From Andeanibacterium sp036384795 (lineage in GTDB: Bacteria; Pseudomonadota; Alphaproteobacteria; Sphingomonadales; Sphingomonadaceae), in NCBI GenBank assembly GCA_036384795.1, contig DASVLP010000037.1:1-64000 (forward strand): a DNA stretch of 64,000 nt, read 5' to 3'. The position numbers and the translations under genes are program-made. Of this stretch, positions 22,297 through 31,263 are shown piece after piece. Below the pieces are notes generated by a model. It saw only the letters and a list, made by a program, of their open reading frames with translations. It searched no databases and was not told the origin of the DNA. Positions within the stretch are counted from its first letter, which is position 1, and the number at the start of each line of letters is the position of its first letter.

Positions 22297-22866
22297 ATGG
22301 CGATACGCGAAATCCTCGAAGTGCCCGACCCGCGGCTGAAGCAGGTCTCGAAGCCGGTCACCGAGTTCGACGACGAGTTGAAGACCCTCGTCGAGGACAT
22401 GTTCGAGACGATGTACGATGCCCCCGGCATCGGCCTCGCGGCGATCCAGGTCGGCGTGCCGCTGCGGGTGCTGGTGATCGACCTCCAGCCGGAGGATGAG
22501 GATGCCGAGCCCGAGGAATGCCATTCGCACGGCGATCACGTGCACTATCACCGGCCCTCGAAGCGCGAGCCGCGCATTTTCATCAATCCGGAAATCCTCG
22601 ATCCGAGCGCGGACCTGGCAACCTACAACGAAGGCTGCCTGTCGGTGCCCGAGATCTACGCCGAGGTCGACCGCCCGGCCACTTGCAGAGTGCGCTGGCA
22701 GGATCTCGACGGCAATGTCCACGAAGAGAACATGGACGGCCTGCTGGCGACCTGCATCCAGCACGAGATCGACCATCTCGAGGGCATTCTGTTCATCGAC
22801 CACTTGAGCCGCCTCAAGCGCAACATGGCGCTCAAGAAGCTCAAAAAGCTGCGCGAAGCGGCCTAA
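22297..22866 (+). CDS. def: Peptide deformylase with His/acidic insertion
   Basis: The 189-residue enzyme has all three motifs: GIGLAAIQVG (44-53), EGCLSVP (112-118, Cys metal ligand) and QHEIDH (155-160, two His ligands). It removes the N-formyl group from nascent proteins at the ribosome. Between the second and third motif-bearing strands there is an insertion (about 65-91) with a Glu/Asp run and then CHSHGDHVHYH, longer and far richer in His than normal deformylases. It could bind metal or be a surface loop. Confidence 0.95.
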   Translation: MAIREILEVPDPRLKQVSKPVTEFDDELKTLVEDMFETMYDAPGIGLAAIQVGVPLRVLVIDLQPEDEDAEPEECHSHGDHVHYHRPSKREPRIFINPEILDPSADLATYNEGCLSVPEIYAEVDRPATCRVRWQDLDGNVHEENMDGLLATCIQHEIDHLEGILFIDHLSRLKRNMALKKLKKLREAA

Positions 22867-22868
22867 CT

Positions 22869-23041
22869 CCCTTCTCCCGTTGACGGGAGAAGGATGGCGA
22901 AGCTTACGGCGTTATAGGCCGTTAGCGAAGCCTGGATGAGGGTTGCCTGCCTTCATGAAGAAAAGCCAACCCTCACCAACTCCGGCTAAGCTCGCTTCGC
23001 TCGCCAAGCCTGCGTAACCCTCTCCCGTCAACGGGCGAAGG
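22869..23041. repeat. Long palindromic repeat, family D (copy D1)
   Basis: A 173-base element begins with the hairpin CCTTCTCCCGTTGACGGG(AGAAGG) and ends with CTCTCCCGTCAACGGGCGAA; the interior holds GGATGAGGGTTGCCTGCCTT and ACCCTCACCAACTCCGGCTA. The reverse complement of 51450-51618 matches it almost throughout. It lies between convergent def and the Cys-rich protein gene, so it would be transcribed from both sides and can act as a bidirectional terminator. Confidence 0.85.
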
Positions 23042-23050
23042 TTTGTCTGG

Positions 23051-23497
23051 TCAAACCGCCACAGCCCCGTGCGCGAACTCGCTCCGGCCGCCCTCGGCGT
23101 GCACTTCCTCGTTCACGCTCTCCAGCGCCTTGCGGCAGTCCTCCGCGCATTCACGGCACATCTGCGCGCAGCGGCGGCAGTGCGCGGTGTCGTGCTTCGC
23201 GCATTCGGCTTCGCAGATCTCGCACGCCTCGATGCAGGCGGCGAGCATCGTGCGGATCAGCTGCCGGTTGTGGTCGGTGCGGCGGGTGGCGACGCGATAG
23301 GTCGCCTCGCACACGTCCGAGCAGTCGAGGCACAGCCGGACGCAGCGGGCCATGTCCATGTTCTCGGCGACGCAGGCGTCGGCGCACGAATTGCAGATCG
23401 CCGCGCAATACATCGCGTGCTTGACCGCCTGGCCCAGCGCCGGATTGTAGTCGTCCCCGACTTGCGGATGCTCGGAAATCATCTTCTCGATCGACAT
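23051..23497 (-). CDS. Four-helix bundle copper-binding (Csp-like) protein
   Basis: The 148-residue protein has 17 cysteines, mostly as CxxxC or CxxC along predicted helices (MYCAAICNSCADAC, RCVRLCLDCSDVC, ACIEACEICEAEC, CRRCAQMCRECAEDC), with a His/Met-containing N-terminus. This pattern matches cytosolic Csp-type proteins that store many Cu(I) ions in a four-helix bundle. There is no signal peptide, so it would act in the cytoplasm. AAGGAG precedes ATG 23497. No copper ATPase or CueR gene is adjacent. Confidence 0.9.
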   Translation of the reverse strand: MSIEKMISEHPQVGDDYNPALGQAVKHAMYCAAICNSCADACVAENMDMARCVRLCLDCSDVCEATYRVATRRTDHNRQLIRTMLAACIEACEICEAECAKHDTAHCRRCAQMCRECAEDCRKALESVNEEVHAEGGRSEFAHGAVAV

Positions 23498-23548
23498 TGC
23501 GCTCTCCTTTGAGGGGAGAGCGAGCGGCGCGGGTTTGAGTTCCAATTA

Positions 23549-23683
23549 TCCTCCCCGGAACGGGGAGGGGGACCATGCGGAGCATGGTGGAGGGGGCCCG
23601 CCGCACACGCGGCGCTGGGGGCGGCCCCCCCTCCGTCATCCGCCGCTCGCGCGGCGGCTGCCATCTCCCCGTTTCGGGGAGGA
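23549..23683. repeat. Dispersed hairpin repeat, family A (copy A1)
   Basis: A 135-base element starts TCCTCCCCGGAACGGGGAGG, then GGGACCATGCGGAGCATGGT and GGAGGGGGCCCGC. After a centre of about 25 bases comes the inverted arm CCCCCTCCGTCA, a CGCCGCTCGCGCGGCGG hairpin, and TCTCCCCGTTTCGGGGAGGA. It lies just downstream of fhs and upstream of the Cys-rich protein gene. The same architecture recurs at 39507, 54740, 57751 and 58291. Confidence 0.88.
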
Positions 23684-23688
23684 TTTTA

Positions 23689-25353
23689 TCAGAACAGCCC
23701 TTCGATCTGGCCGTTCTCGTCGAGGTAGATGTTCTCGGCGCTCGGCACCTTGGGCAGGCCGGGCATCGTCATGATGTCGCCCGCGATCGCCACCACGAAG
23801 CCGGCGCCGGCGGACAGGCGCACTTCGCGGATGTTGACCTCGAACCCGGTCGGCGCGCCGAGCGCGTTGGGGTCGGTCGAGAACGAATACTGGGTCTTGG
23901 CCATGCACACCGGGAAGTTGCCGTAGCCCATTTCTTCCCACTGCTTGAGCTGGCTCTTGACCGACGACGACATGCTGACGCTCTCGGCGCGGTAGATTTC
24001 CTTGCAGATCGTCTCGATCTTCTGCGCCAGCGGCATGTCCGACGGATAGAGCTGGTTGAAGTCCGGCGCGCCCTTGTCGGCCTTTTCGCTGACGATCCGC
24101 GCCAGTTCCTCGGCCCCGGCGCCACCCTCGGCCCAGTGCTTGCAGATCACCGCGTGGGTGCCGAACTTTTCGGCCATTTCCTGGATCACCGCCAGTTCCT
24201 CGTCGGTGTCGAGGTAGAAGTGATTGATCGCGACGGTGGGGTTGATGCCGAACTTGTTGAGGTTCTCGATGTGGCGCTCGAGGTTGACGGAGCCCTTGCG
24301 GACCGCGTCGACGTTCGGCTCGCCAAGGTCCTTCTTGGCGACCCCGCCGTTCATCTTGAGCGCGCGGACGGTGGCCACCAGCACGATCGCGTCGGGCTTG
24401 AGGCCCGCGATGCGGCACTTGATGTCCATGAACTTCTCGGCGCCGAGGTCCGCGCCGAAGCCGCCTTCGGTGACGACGTAGTCGGAGAGGCCGAGCGCGG
24501 TGCGGGTGGCGATCACCGAATTGCAGCCGTGGGCGATGTTGGCGAACGGCCCGCCGTGGAGCAGCGCCGGGTTGTTCTCCAGCGTCTGCACCAGGTTGGG
24601 CAGGATCGCGTCCTTCAGCAGCACGGTCATCGCGCTGTCGGCCTTCACGTCGCGGCAGAACACCGGCTTCTTCTCGCGCGTGTAGCCGATGATGATGTCG
24701 CCGAGGCGCTTCTGCAGGTCCTTCGCGTCGCTCGCGAGGCACAGGATCGCCATCACTTCGGAAGCGACCGTGATGTCGAACCCGGTCTCGCGCGGGAAGC
24801 CGTTGGAGACCCCGCCGAGCGGGCCCACGATCTCGCGCAGCGCGCGGTCGTTCATGTCGAGCACGCGCTTCCAGGTGACCCGGCGCACGTCGATGTCGAG
24901 CGGGTTGCCCCAGTAGATCGAGTTGTCGATCATCGCGCTCAAGAGGTTGTGCGCGCTGGTGATCGCGTGGAAATCGCCGGTGAAGTGGAGGTTGATCTCG
25001 TCCATCGGCATGACCTGGCTCTGCCCGCCGCCGGCGCCGCCGCCCTTCATCCCGAAGCACGGGCCCAGGCTCGGCTCGCGCAGGCAAAGCATCGAGCGCT
25101 TGCCGATGCGGTTGAGCGCATCCGAAAGGCCGACCGACGTGGTGGTCTTGCCTTCGCCCGCCGGAGTGGGGTTGATCGCGGTGACGAGGATCAGCTTGCC
25201 CTGCCGGTCGCTCTTGGGCAGCACGTCGCGGTCGATCTTCGCTTTGTACTTGCCGTAGGGGATCAGCGCGTCGTCGGGCACGCCGGCCTTCTTCGCGACT
25301 TCGGTGATCGGGGCGAGGGTCGCCGCGCGGGCGATTTCGATATCGGTGGGCAT
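23689..25353 (-). CDS. fhs: Formate-tetrahydrofolate ligase
   Basis: The 554-residue enzyme has P-loop PTPAGEGKTTTSVGL (about 63-77), then GPCFGMKGGGAGGG, HFTGDFHAI, GGFGADLGAEKF and a C-terminal PGLPKVPSAENIYLDENGQI, all diagnostic of Fhs. It makes 10-formyl-THF from formate, THF and ATP, feeding purine synthesis and Met-tRNA formylation. The start at 25353 has GAGGAC upstream; a longer start at 25389 is less likely. Length is normal. Confidence 0.97.
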   Translation of the reverse strand: MPTDIEIARAATLAPITEVAKKAGVPDDALIPYGKYKAKIDRDVLPKSDRQGKLILVTAINPTPAGEGKTTTSVGLSDALNRIGKRSMLCLREPSLGPCFGMKGGGAGGGQSQVMPMDEINLHFTGDFHAITSAHNLLSAMIDNSIYWGNPLDIDVRRVTWKRVLDMNDRALREIVGPLGGVSNGFPRETGFDITVASEVMAILCLASDAKDLQKRLGDIIIGYTREKKPVFCRDVKADSAMTVLLKDAILPNLVQTLENNPALLHGGPFANIAHGCNSVIATRTALGLSDYVVTEGGFGADLGAEKFMDIKCRIAGLKPDAIVLVATVRALKMNGGVAKKDLGEPNVDAVRKGSVNLERHIENLNKFGINPTVAINHFYLDTDEELAVIQEMAEKFGTHAVICKHWAEGGAGAEELARIVSEKADKGAPDFNQLYPSDMPLAQKIETICKEIYRAESVSMSSSVKSQLKQWEEMGYGNFPVCMAKTQYSFSTDPNALGAPTGFEVNIREVRLSAGAGFVVAIAGDIMTMPGLPKVPSAENIYLDENGQIEGLF

Positions 25354-25530
25354 CGCTTCAGGTCCTCGTTTGTGGTCCAGTTTTCGCAATCACGAAGTTT
25401 TCGCGATTCTGAAATTGTAAGCGACCCATACAATTTTTGCGGGGGCTAGCTCAAGGGTGTTTGTCGTGCGGCCTTGTGCGCGCGTGTCCGCGGGTATAGG
25501 TTCCTATTTCGTTCTCTATGGGAAAGCTGC

Positions 25531-26814
25531 ATGAATCCGATCGTCGCCATCGTTCTGGCCATTGTCGCGCTGCTGCTCGGGCTGGCGCTCGGCTGGCTGC
25601 TGTGGGGCCGCGACCAAGGCCATGACGACACCGAGTTCAAGGCCGCGGTGAAGGAACTGGGCGACGCGCGGATCGAGCTGGCGACGCTGAAGGCCAACGA
25701 AGCCAACTTCGACAAGCAGATCGCGCTGCTCAACCAGGCGCGGGAGGAGCTGCTCGCGCAGTTCAAGGCGACCGGGGGCGAAGTGCTGTCGCGGGCGCAA
25801 GACGAGTTCCTGAAGCGCGCCGAAGAGAAGTTCGGTCACTCGGAGAAGACCAGCAAGGAAGCGGTCGCCGCGCTGCTCGAGCCGGTCAATCAGCGCCTGC
25901 AGAAATACGAGAGCCAGGTCGAGACGCTCGAGCGCCAGCGGGTCGACGCTTTCGCGGGGCTGCGCAGCCAGATCGAGGAAATGCAAAAGGGGCAGGAGGC
26001 GGTGCGCACCGCCGCGCTGCAGCTCGGCAACAGCTTGCGCAACGCGCCCAAGGCGCGTGGGCGTTGGGGCGAGCAGCAGCTGAGGAACGTGCTCGAGCAG
26101 TGCGGCCTTGCCGAGCACACCGATTTCGTCACCGAGCATTCGGTCGAGACCGAAGAGGGCCGGCTGCGGCCGGACGCGATCGTCCGTATCCCGGGCAACA
26201 AGCTGCTGGTAATCGACGCAAAGGTGTCGCTCAACGCCTACCAGGATGCCTTCGAGGCCGGCGACGATATGGAGCGCGCGCGGCACCTCGATCTGCACAC
26301 CGCCTCGATGCGCAACCATATCCAGACGCTCGGCGCGAAAAGCTACCAGAGCCAGTTCGAGGAAGCGCCTGACTACGTGCTGATGTTCGTTCCCGGCGAG
26401 CACTTCATCGCCGCCGCGCTGGAGCACGATCCGCGGATGTGGGACTTCGCCTTCGAGCGCCGCGTGCTGCTGGCGAGCCCGACCAACCTCGTCGCGATCT
26501 GCCGCACGGTGGCGCAAGTCTGGCGGCAGGACGGCCTCGCCCGCGAGGCGCGCGAGATCGGGCGGATGGGGGCGGAGCTTTACGATCGGCTTGCGGTCAG
26601 CGCCGAACACCTGAAGCGCGTCGGCAGCGGGCTCGAGACCGCGGTCGGCAACTACAACAAGTTCGTCGGCAGCTTCGAGCGCAACGTGCTGTCCTCGGGC
26701 AAGCGGCTCGCCGAGAAGGGCATCGAGATCGGCAAGCGCGAGATCGACGAAGTGCCGTTGGTCGAAAGCGCGCCGCGCTATGGCGCGGACGACACGCGGG
26801 AGGCGGCGGAATGA
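25531..26814 (+). CDS. rmuC: DNA recombination protein RmuC
   Basis: The 427-residue protein has an N-terminal transmembrane helix (PIVAIVLAIVALLLGLALGW), a long coiled coil (about 35-165), and the RmuC nuclease-like domain with RGRWGEQQLRNVLEQCGL and LLVIDAKVSLNAYQDAFEAG (Asp and Lys of a PD-(D/E)xK-like core). RmuC limits inversions at short repeats, in keeping with a role in structure-specific DNA processing. The stop overlaps the next start by 4 bases. Confidence 0.95.
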   Translation: MNPIVAIVLAIVALLLGLALGWLLWGRDQGHDDTEFKAAVKELGDARIELATLKANEANFDKQIALLNQAREELLAQFKATGGEVLSRAQDEFLKRAEEKFGHSEKTSKEAVAALLEPVNQRLQKYESQVETLERQRVDAFAGLRSQIEEMQKGQEAVRTAALQLGNSLRNAPKARGRWGEQQLRNVLEQCGLAEHTDFVTEHSVETEEGRLRPDAIVRIPGNKLLVIDAKVSLNAYQDAFEAGDDMERARHLDLHTASMRNHIQTLGAKSYQSQFEEAPDYVLMFVPGEHFIAAALEHDPRMWDFAFERRVLLASPTNLVAICRTVAQVWRQDGLAREAREIGRMGAELYDRLAVSAEHLKRVGSGLETAVGNYNKFVGSFERNVLSSGKRLAEKGIEIGKREIDEVPLVESAPRYGADDTREAAE

Positions 26815-27575
26815 AGCGGAATGCGCTGATCGCGCTGCTGGCGCTCGCGGCCTGCTCGCCCGCGAAGCAGCCGGCACCCCAGGCAGCCAAGACCGAAGCG
26901 GCGCCCGCGCCCGAAACGCTGCCTGCCGCGCCCACAAGCAAGGCCGAAGCGCTGCTCTATAAGTACACCCGATCGTGGCCCGGCCATGCGGCGGCGAGCG
27001 GGCCTTATGCGCCGCGCGATGCTTGCGCCGCGCTCGACGGGGAGGAGGATTTCCGCCTCGCGCTCGCCAAGGCGGTCGCTGCGCGCGATGCCGATGCGTT
27101 GCTCAAGCTCGCCGATCCACAAGTCCGGCTCGACTTCGGCAACGCGCACGGCGGGGACTTGCTGCGCAAGCGGCTCGCGTCGCCGATCTACAAGCTGTGG
27201 GACGAACTCGCCGCGATCGTGCCGCTCGGCTGCGCGAGCCAAGCGAAGGATTCGCTGACGATCCCGTGGTACTTCGCCCAGGATTTCGGCAAGCGCGACA
27301 GCGCCGGGGTGATGCTGGTGATCGGCAAGGACGTCCCGCTGCTGGCTTCGCCGTCAGACCAAGGCGCGGTCTCGGCGAAGCTGTCGTGGGACGCGGTCGA
27401 GCTCGCGCCCGGCGAAACCGTGGCGGGGAAGGGCGTCTTCGCCAAAGTCGCGACGTTCGACGGCAAGCCCGGCTATATCGCGCGCAAGAGCCTGCGCGCG
27501 CTGACCGATTACCGCCTGATGGCGAACAGGACTGCCGACGGGTGGCGGATCACCGGGCTGATCGCGGGCGACTAA
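26811..27575 (+). CDS. Putative lipoprotein of unknown function
   Basis: The 254-residue protein has a lipoprotein signal MKRNALIALLALAACSPAK (lipobox LAAC), an Ala/Pro/Lys linker (about 20-45), a helical domain with DGEEDFRLALAKAVAARDAD, and a C-terminal part with VPLLASPSDQGAVSAKLSWD and FDGKPGYIARKSLRALTDYR that resembles a bacterial SH3 fold (xxxYVxxxxLR ending). It is probably anchored in the envelope. The start at 26811 overlaps rmuC (ATGA). It is convergent with the YceI gene, overlapping by 4 bases. Confidence 0.8.
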   Translation: MKRNALIALLALAACSPAKQPAPQAAKTEAAPAPETLPAAPTSKAEALLYKYTRSWPGHAAASGPYAPRDACAALDGEEDFRLALAKAVAARDADALLKLADPQVRLDFGNAHGGDLLRKRLASPIYKLWDELAAIVPLGCASQAKDSLTIPWYFAQDFGKRDSAGVMLVIGKDVPLLASPSDQGAVSAKLSWDAVELAPGETVAGKGVFAKVATFDGKPGYIARKSLRALTDYRLMANRTADGWRITGLIAGD

Positions 27576-28153
27576 CCCGCCTTGTGCGCGGTGAGGTCGA
27601 CGTTCACCGTGACTTCCGGCTCCACCGAATGGTCCTGCCACGCGCCGGCGCCCAGTTGAAACGAGCTGCGGTCGAGCTTGAGGCTGCCGGTCATGTGCGC
27701 ACTGGCGCCGTCGATCGTCAGCGTGAACGGCAGGTTCGCCGGCTGCGCGATGCCGCGGATGGTCAGCGTGCCGGCGGCGACATAGGCGTTCGCGCCGGTC
27801 GACTTGATGCTGGTGGTCTTGAACGTCGCGGTGGGGAACATCTTGGTCGCGAACCAGCTATCCTCCTGCAGCGGGCCGTCCTTGTTCGGATCGCCGGTCT
27901 GCGCGCTCGCGGTGTCGACCGTTACCGTGGCCTCGCTCGCGCCCAGGTTGGCGGGATCGAACAGGATCGTCGCGTCCCACTTGCCGAACGTGCCGGTGAA
28001 CGCCGTGTCCTGCGCCACGCCGGCGAACTTGAGCGACGAGGCGGCGTGGTCGACCGTCCAGGCGGGCGCGATCGCAGTCGGCGCGGCGGCGGCCGACGAG
28101 ATCGCCAGCGCGGCCAGCGCGATACCGATGGCGGCGGGGATGCGGTGGATCAT
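27572..28153 (-). CDS. YceI family periplasmic protein
   Basis: The 193-residue protein has a signal peptide (MIHRIPAAIGIALAALAISS, cleavage near AAA-AP) and a YceI lipocalin-like barrel. Signs include WTVDHAASSLKFAGVAQDTA, VDTASAQTGDPNKDGPLQED, FKTTSIKSTGANAYVAAGTL and ending DHSVEPEVTVNVDLTAHK. The family binds polyisoprenoids in a beta barrel; some members respond to base or osmotic stress. GGAGACGAG lies before ATG 28153. Confidence 0.9.
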   Translation of the reverse strand: MIHRIPAAIGIALAALAISSAAAAPTAIAPAWTVDHAASSLKFAGVAQDTAFTGTFGKWDATILFDPANLGASEATVTVDTASAQTGDPNKDGPLQEDSWFATKMFPTATFKTTSIKSTGANAYVAAGTLTIRGIAQPANLPFTLTIDGASAHMTGSLKLDRSSFQLGAGAWQDHSVEPEVTVNVDLTAHKAG

Positions 28154-28223
28154 GGCTCGTCTCCGTGCTGCGGCCGGCAAACGATAGCAGGCGTTCGCCC
28201 GCTGTCCACGGCCACGCGCCGGG

Positions 28224-28631
28224 TCAGGAATTCCGCTGCGAGGGATCGAGCCGCTCGAGCTCGGCGGCATGGCCGAACGAGCGCAGCTCCATGCGATTGC
28301 CTTCGACCTTGATCTCGGGCGCGGCCACCAGCAGCGCGCCGGCGGCCTTTTCCTGGTCGACCGTCTCGCCGGTGCAGAATTTCTCGGTCTGGATCAACGG
28401 CCCGGCCATCAGCCGGTCTTTCTCGATCCGCCACGGCCCGCCGATCGAGTTGCAGCCGAGGTTCGCGCCGAGCTTTTCGTCCGCCAGGGTCAGCCGCGCC
28501 CGGTCGGATGCGGGGGCCTTGCCGTCGATCGACACGAAGCGCCAAGTGCTGGGAGCGAGACCATCGGCCGGGGTCGCCTGCGCGGCGCATCCGGCCACAA
28601 CGATCGCCAGCAAGGGAATGACTCGGCGCAT
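28224..28631 (-). CDS. META/HslJ-like lipoprotein
   Basis: The 135-residue protein has a lipoprotein signal MRRVIPLLAIVVAGCAA (lipobox VAGC) and a META domain: STWRFVSIDGKAP, LGANLGCNSIGGPWRI, LMAGPLIQTEKFCTGE. These are the N-x-x-x-GxYxx-type repeats typical of the HslJ heat-shock group, here with paired Cys. It sits between YceI and the methyltransferase on the same strand. Function is envelope-related but undefined. Confidence 0.87.
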   Translation of the reverse strand: MRRVIPLLAIVVAGCAAQATPADGLAPSTWRFVSIDGKAPASDRARLTLADEKLGANLGCNSIGGPWRIEKDRLMAGPLIQTEKFCTGETVDQEKAAGALLVAAPEIKVEGNRMELRSFGHAAELERLDPSQRNS

Positions 28632-28683
28632 GAGCCGTGTTGTACCAGCGGCGCGCTGAGCGCGGGCTGAACAGTCATGGCTA

Positions 28684-29484
28684 TCAACAGTTAAGTTTTG
28701 CGAGCGCCTCGTACGCCAGCACCGCCGCCGCGACCGCCGCGTTGAGGCTGTCGGCGCGCCCGCGCATCGGGATCGTCACGCGCAAGTCGCAGGCGTCTTC
28801 GTACTCGGGGGGAAGCCCGCGCGATTCGTTCCCGACCAAGAGGAAGCATGGCGCCCGATACGGCGCCTCGCGATACGGCCGGGCATCGCGCAGCGAGGCA
28901 GCGACGAGTTGCCCGCTGCCGCCCCGCAGCCAAGGGAGGAACTCGTCCCACCGCGCCTGCGCGATCGCTTGCGTGAAGATCGCCCCCATGCTCGCGCGCA
29001 CCGCCTCGACCGAGAACGGATCGGCGCACTCGTCCACCAGGATCAACCCGCCCGCGCCGACCGCGTCGCCGGTGCGCAGCATCGTGCCGAGGTTGCCGGG
29101 ATCGCGCAGCGCCTGAGCGACCAGCCAGATCGGAGCAGCGGCCCGGTCGATCCCCTTAAGCGACGTGTCGAACTCGGCGAACACCCCGGCTACCGCCTGC
29201 GGATTGTCCTTGCCGGTGATCTTCGCGAGGATTTCGGGCGGGCATTCGACGATCTCGCCGCCCGCGCGCTCGACTTCCGTTTCCAGCGCCGCGAGCAGCG
29301 GGTGCGCGTCGCGCGCGGTGGACATCACCAGCATCTCGGGCAATTTGCCGCCCTCGCGCGCGTCGGTCAGCAGCCGCAGGCCTTCGGCGAGGAAGCGCCT
29401 CTCGCGCCGGCGGTGCTTCTTGTCGCGCAGCGAGCGCAACGTCTTGACCGTCGCGTTGGAGAACCCGGTGATCGTGCGGCGCAT
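28684..29484 (-). CDS. TrmH/SpoU family RNA 2'-O-methyltransferase
   Basis: The 266-residue SPOUT enzyme has an N-terminal substrate-binding domain (RRERRFLAEGLRLLTDARE) and the trefoil-knot domain with ALRDPGNLGTMLRTGDAVGA (motif 1), LVGNESRGLP (motif 2) and IPMRGRADSLNAAVAAAVL (motif 3). It methylates a ribose in rRNA or tRNA; the exact target cannot be read. The gene starts 9 bases after the HPr stop, so it is the tail of the PTS operon. Confidence 0.93.
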   Translation of the reverse strand: MRRTITGFSNATVKTLRSLRDKKHRRRERRFLAEGLRLLTDAREGGKLPEMLVMSTARDAHPLLAALETEVERAGGEIVECPPEILAKITGKDNPQAVAGVFAEFDTSLKGIDRAAAPIWLVAQALRDPGNLGTMLRTGDAVGAGGLILVDECADPFSVEAVRASMGAIFTQAIAQARWDEFLPWLRGGSGQLVAASLRDARPYREAPYRAPCFLLVGNESRGLPPEYEDACDLRVTIPMRGRADSLNAAVAAAVLAYEALAKLNC

Positions 29485-29493
29485 CGCCCCGGA

Positions 29494-29772
29494 TCAGTCC
29501 TCGCCGAACCCGTCCATCACCAGGCCGATCAGCTTGGTCAGCCGGGCTTCGGCGTCTTCGCCGGTCACGCAGATCTCGATCGTATCCCCTTTGGCCGCGC
29601 CGAGCATCATCAGGCCGAGGATCGAGTTGCCGTTGGCGTCGGTGCCGTCCTTCGAGACCTTGACGGCGGTCCCTTGCGGCAACTTGCTGACCGCCGCGAC
29701 GAATTTCGCGCTCGCCCGCGCGTGCAGTCCGCGCTGGTTGCTGATCGCGATGCTCTGGCGGGCGCTGTCCAT
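29494..29772 (-). CDS. HPr-like phosphocarrier protein
   Basis: The 92-residue protein has the active-site histidine in RGLHARASAKFV (His about 17) and the regulatory serine region NSILGLMMLGAAKG. Both sites for EI-dependent His phosphorylation and HprK-dependent Ser phosphorylation are therefore kept. It passes phosphate from EI^Ntr to the EIIA encoded just upstream (14-base gap). HprK encoded at 31264 would phosphorylate the Ser. Confidence 0.95.
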   Translation of the reverse strand: MDSARQSIAISNQRGLHARASAKFVAAVSKLPQGTAVKVSKDGTDANGNSILGLMMLGAAKGDTIEICVTGEDAEARLTKLIGLVMDGFGED

Positions 29773-29786
29773 CGCTGCGGGCGCGC

Positions 29787-30197
29787 TCAGGCGTCCTGTT
29801 CCTGGCCGAGGAACTCGGAGGCGACGGTGATGTAGTTGCGTCCCGCCTCGCGCGCGGCGGCGACCGCTTCGGCAATCTTGAGCTTGTTGCGGGCGCCGGC
29901 GAGGCGGATCAGCATCGGCAGGTTGATTCCGGCGATCACTTCGACCCGTCCTTCCTCGAGCAGCGAGATCGCGAGGTTCGACGGAGTGCCGCCGAACAGG
30001 TCGGTCAGAATCACCACGCCTTCCCCGGTGTCGACCGTCTTGATCGCGCGGGCGATCTCCTTGCGCCGCGCTTCGACGTCGTCCTTCGGCCCGATGCACA
30101 CGGTGGCGACGTTCTCTTGCCGCCCGACCACGTGCTCCATGGCCTTTACGAACTCCTCGGCCAGATGACCGTGGGTCACGAGAATCATTCCGATCAT
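29787..30197 (-). CDS. PTS EIIA of the mannose type
   Basis: The 136-residue protein has the phosphorylatable His in ILVTHGHLAEEF (His about 9), TDLFGGTPSNLA and NLPMLIRL, characteristic of EIIA-Man. No EIIB or EIIC is nearby, so this is the regulatory PTS of alphaproteobacteria rather than a sugar transporter. There it is thought to interact with sensor kinases such as ChvG. ATG 30197. Confidence 0.95.
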   Translation of the reverse strand: MIGMILVTHGHLAEEFVKAMEHVVGRQENVATVCIGPKDDVEARRKEIARAIKTVDTGEGVVILTDLFGGTPSNLAISLLEEGRVEVIAGINLPMLIRLAGARNKLKIAEAVAAAREAGRNYITVASEFLGQEQDA

Positions 30198-30282
30198 GCG
30201 GGAAAACAGCTTTCAAACCTGAGGGCCGCGAACACGCGTATGGCTACCCTTTGCCACGGCAAGGCTTCGGTTGCGTCCAGGT

Positions 30283-31218
30283 TCACGGCTGTTGCGGCCC
30301 CTCGATCAATTCGGCCGCCCGCGACCCCAGGTTGCGGTGGCGGACAGTGGGCGAAAATCCCCGCTCGCGCAAGGCCCTCGCGATCTCCTCGGCGACGAAT
30401 ACCGAGCGGTGTCTCCCGCCGGTACAGCCGAATGCGATGTTCACGTAGCGCTTGCCCTGCGCGGCATAGCGCGGGATCAGCTCGAGCAGCAGATCGCGGA
30501 TTTGCGGCACCGTGCCGGCGAACGCGGGGTCGGCGCGGATGTGGGCGGCGACCGGCTCGTCGAGCCCGGTAAGCTCGCGCAGCTCGTCCTGCCAATGCGG
30601 GTTGTCGAGATAGCGCATGTCGAACACCAGGTCCGCCACCGGCGGCATTCCGCGGGCGAACCCGAAGCTGCTCACGGTCACCGTCACTTCCTCGCCGGCG
30701 AGCCCTCCGAACCGCTCGCGGATCGCCTGCTGGAGCTGGTTGACCGAGAACGCGGTGGTGTTGATCACCATGTCGGCCCAACGCCGCAACGGCTCGAGCA
30801 GTTCGCGCTCCGCGCCGATGCCGTCGGCGGCGGGCACTCCGCTTGCCAGCGGGTGGCGCCGGCGGGTCTCGTTGTAGCGGCGCTCCAGTTCCTGGTCCGA
30901 GCAGTCGAGGAACAAAGTGCTGACCACCAGGTCGTTGCGGGCTGAGAGCTGCTTCACCTTGTCGATGATCCGGACGGGATCGAACCCGCGGGTGCGGGAA
31001 TCGAACCCGATCGCGAGTGGGGCGGCGACTTCGGCTTTCGGCTCGGTCGCCGGACCGATCAGCCGGTCGAGCAGGCGGATCGGGAAGTTGTCGATCGCTT
31101 CCCAGCCGAGATCCTCGAGCTCGCGCAGCGCGGTGGTCTTGCCGGCGCCGAGCATGCCGGTGACCAGCAGGATGCGCTGGCGCATATCGGCGTCCACGGC
31201 GGGCGACTCGCTTGCCAT
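30283..31218 (-). CDS. rapZ: RNase adapter protein RapZ
   Basis: The 311-residue protein has Walker A GMLGAGKTT (21-29), Walker B-like VVSTLFLDCSDQELERRYNE, and the C-terminal FSFGFARGMPP-type segment (VSSFGFARGMPPVADLVFDM) and VNIAFGCTGGRHRSVFVAEE. RapZ binds nucleotides and, in enterobacteria, GlmZ RNA; in alphaproteobacteria its target is not settled. It lies 45 bases after hprK in the ChvIG-PTS operon. Confidence 0.95.
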   Translation of the reverse strand: MASESPAVDADMRQRILLVTGMLGAGKTTALRELEDLGWEAIDNFPIRLLDRLIGPATEPKAEVAAPLAIGFDSRTRGFDPVRIIDKVKQLSARNDLVVSTLFLDCSDQELERRYNETRRRHPLASGVPAADGIGAERELLEPLRRWADMVINTTAFSVNQLQQAIRERFGGLAGEEVTVTVSSFGFARGMPPVADLVFDMRYLDNPHWQDELRELTGLDEPVAAHIRADPAFAGTVPQIRDLLLELIPRYAAQGKRYVNIAFGCTGGRHRSVFVAEEIARALRERGFSPTVRHRNLGSRAAELIEGPQQP

Positions 31219-31263
31219 CCGGCGCGGTGTGCGCCCGCCTGCCGGGAAAGTGAAGGGGTGTGG

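Noticed and set aside
22869..23683. CRISPR-like array from the clustered palindromes
   Set aside because: The repeats are two unrelated elements, not regularly spaced, with no spacers and no cas genes.
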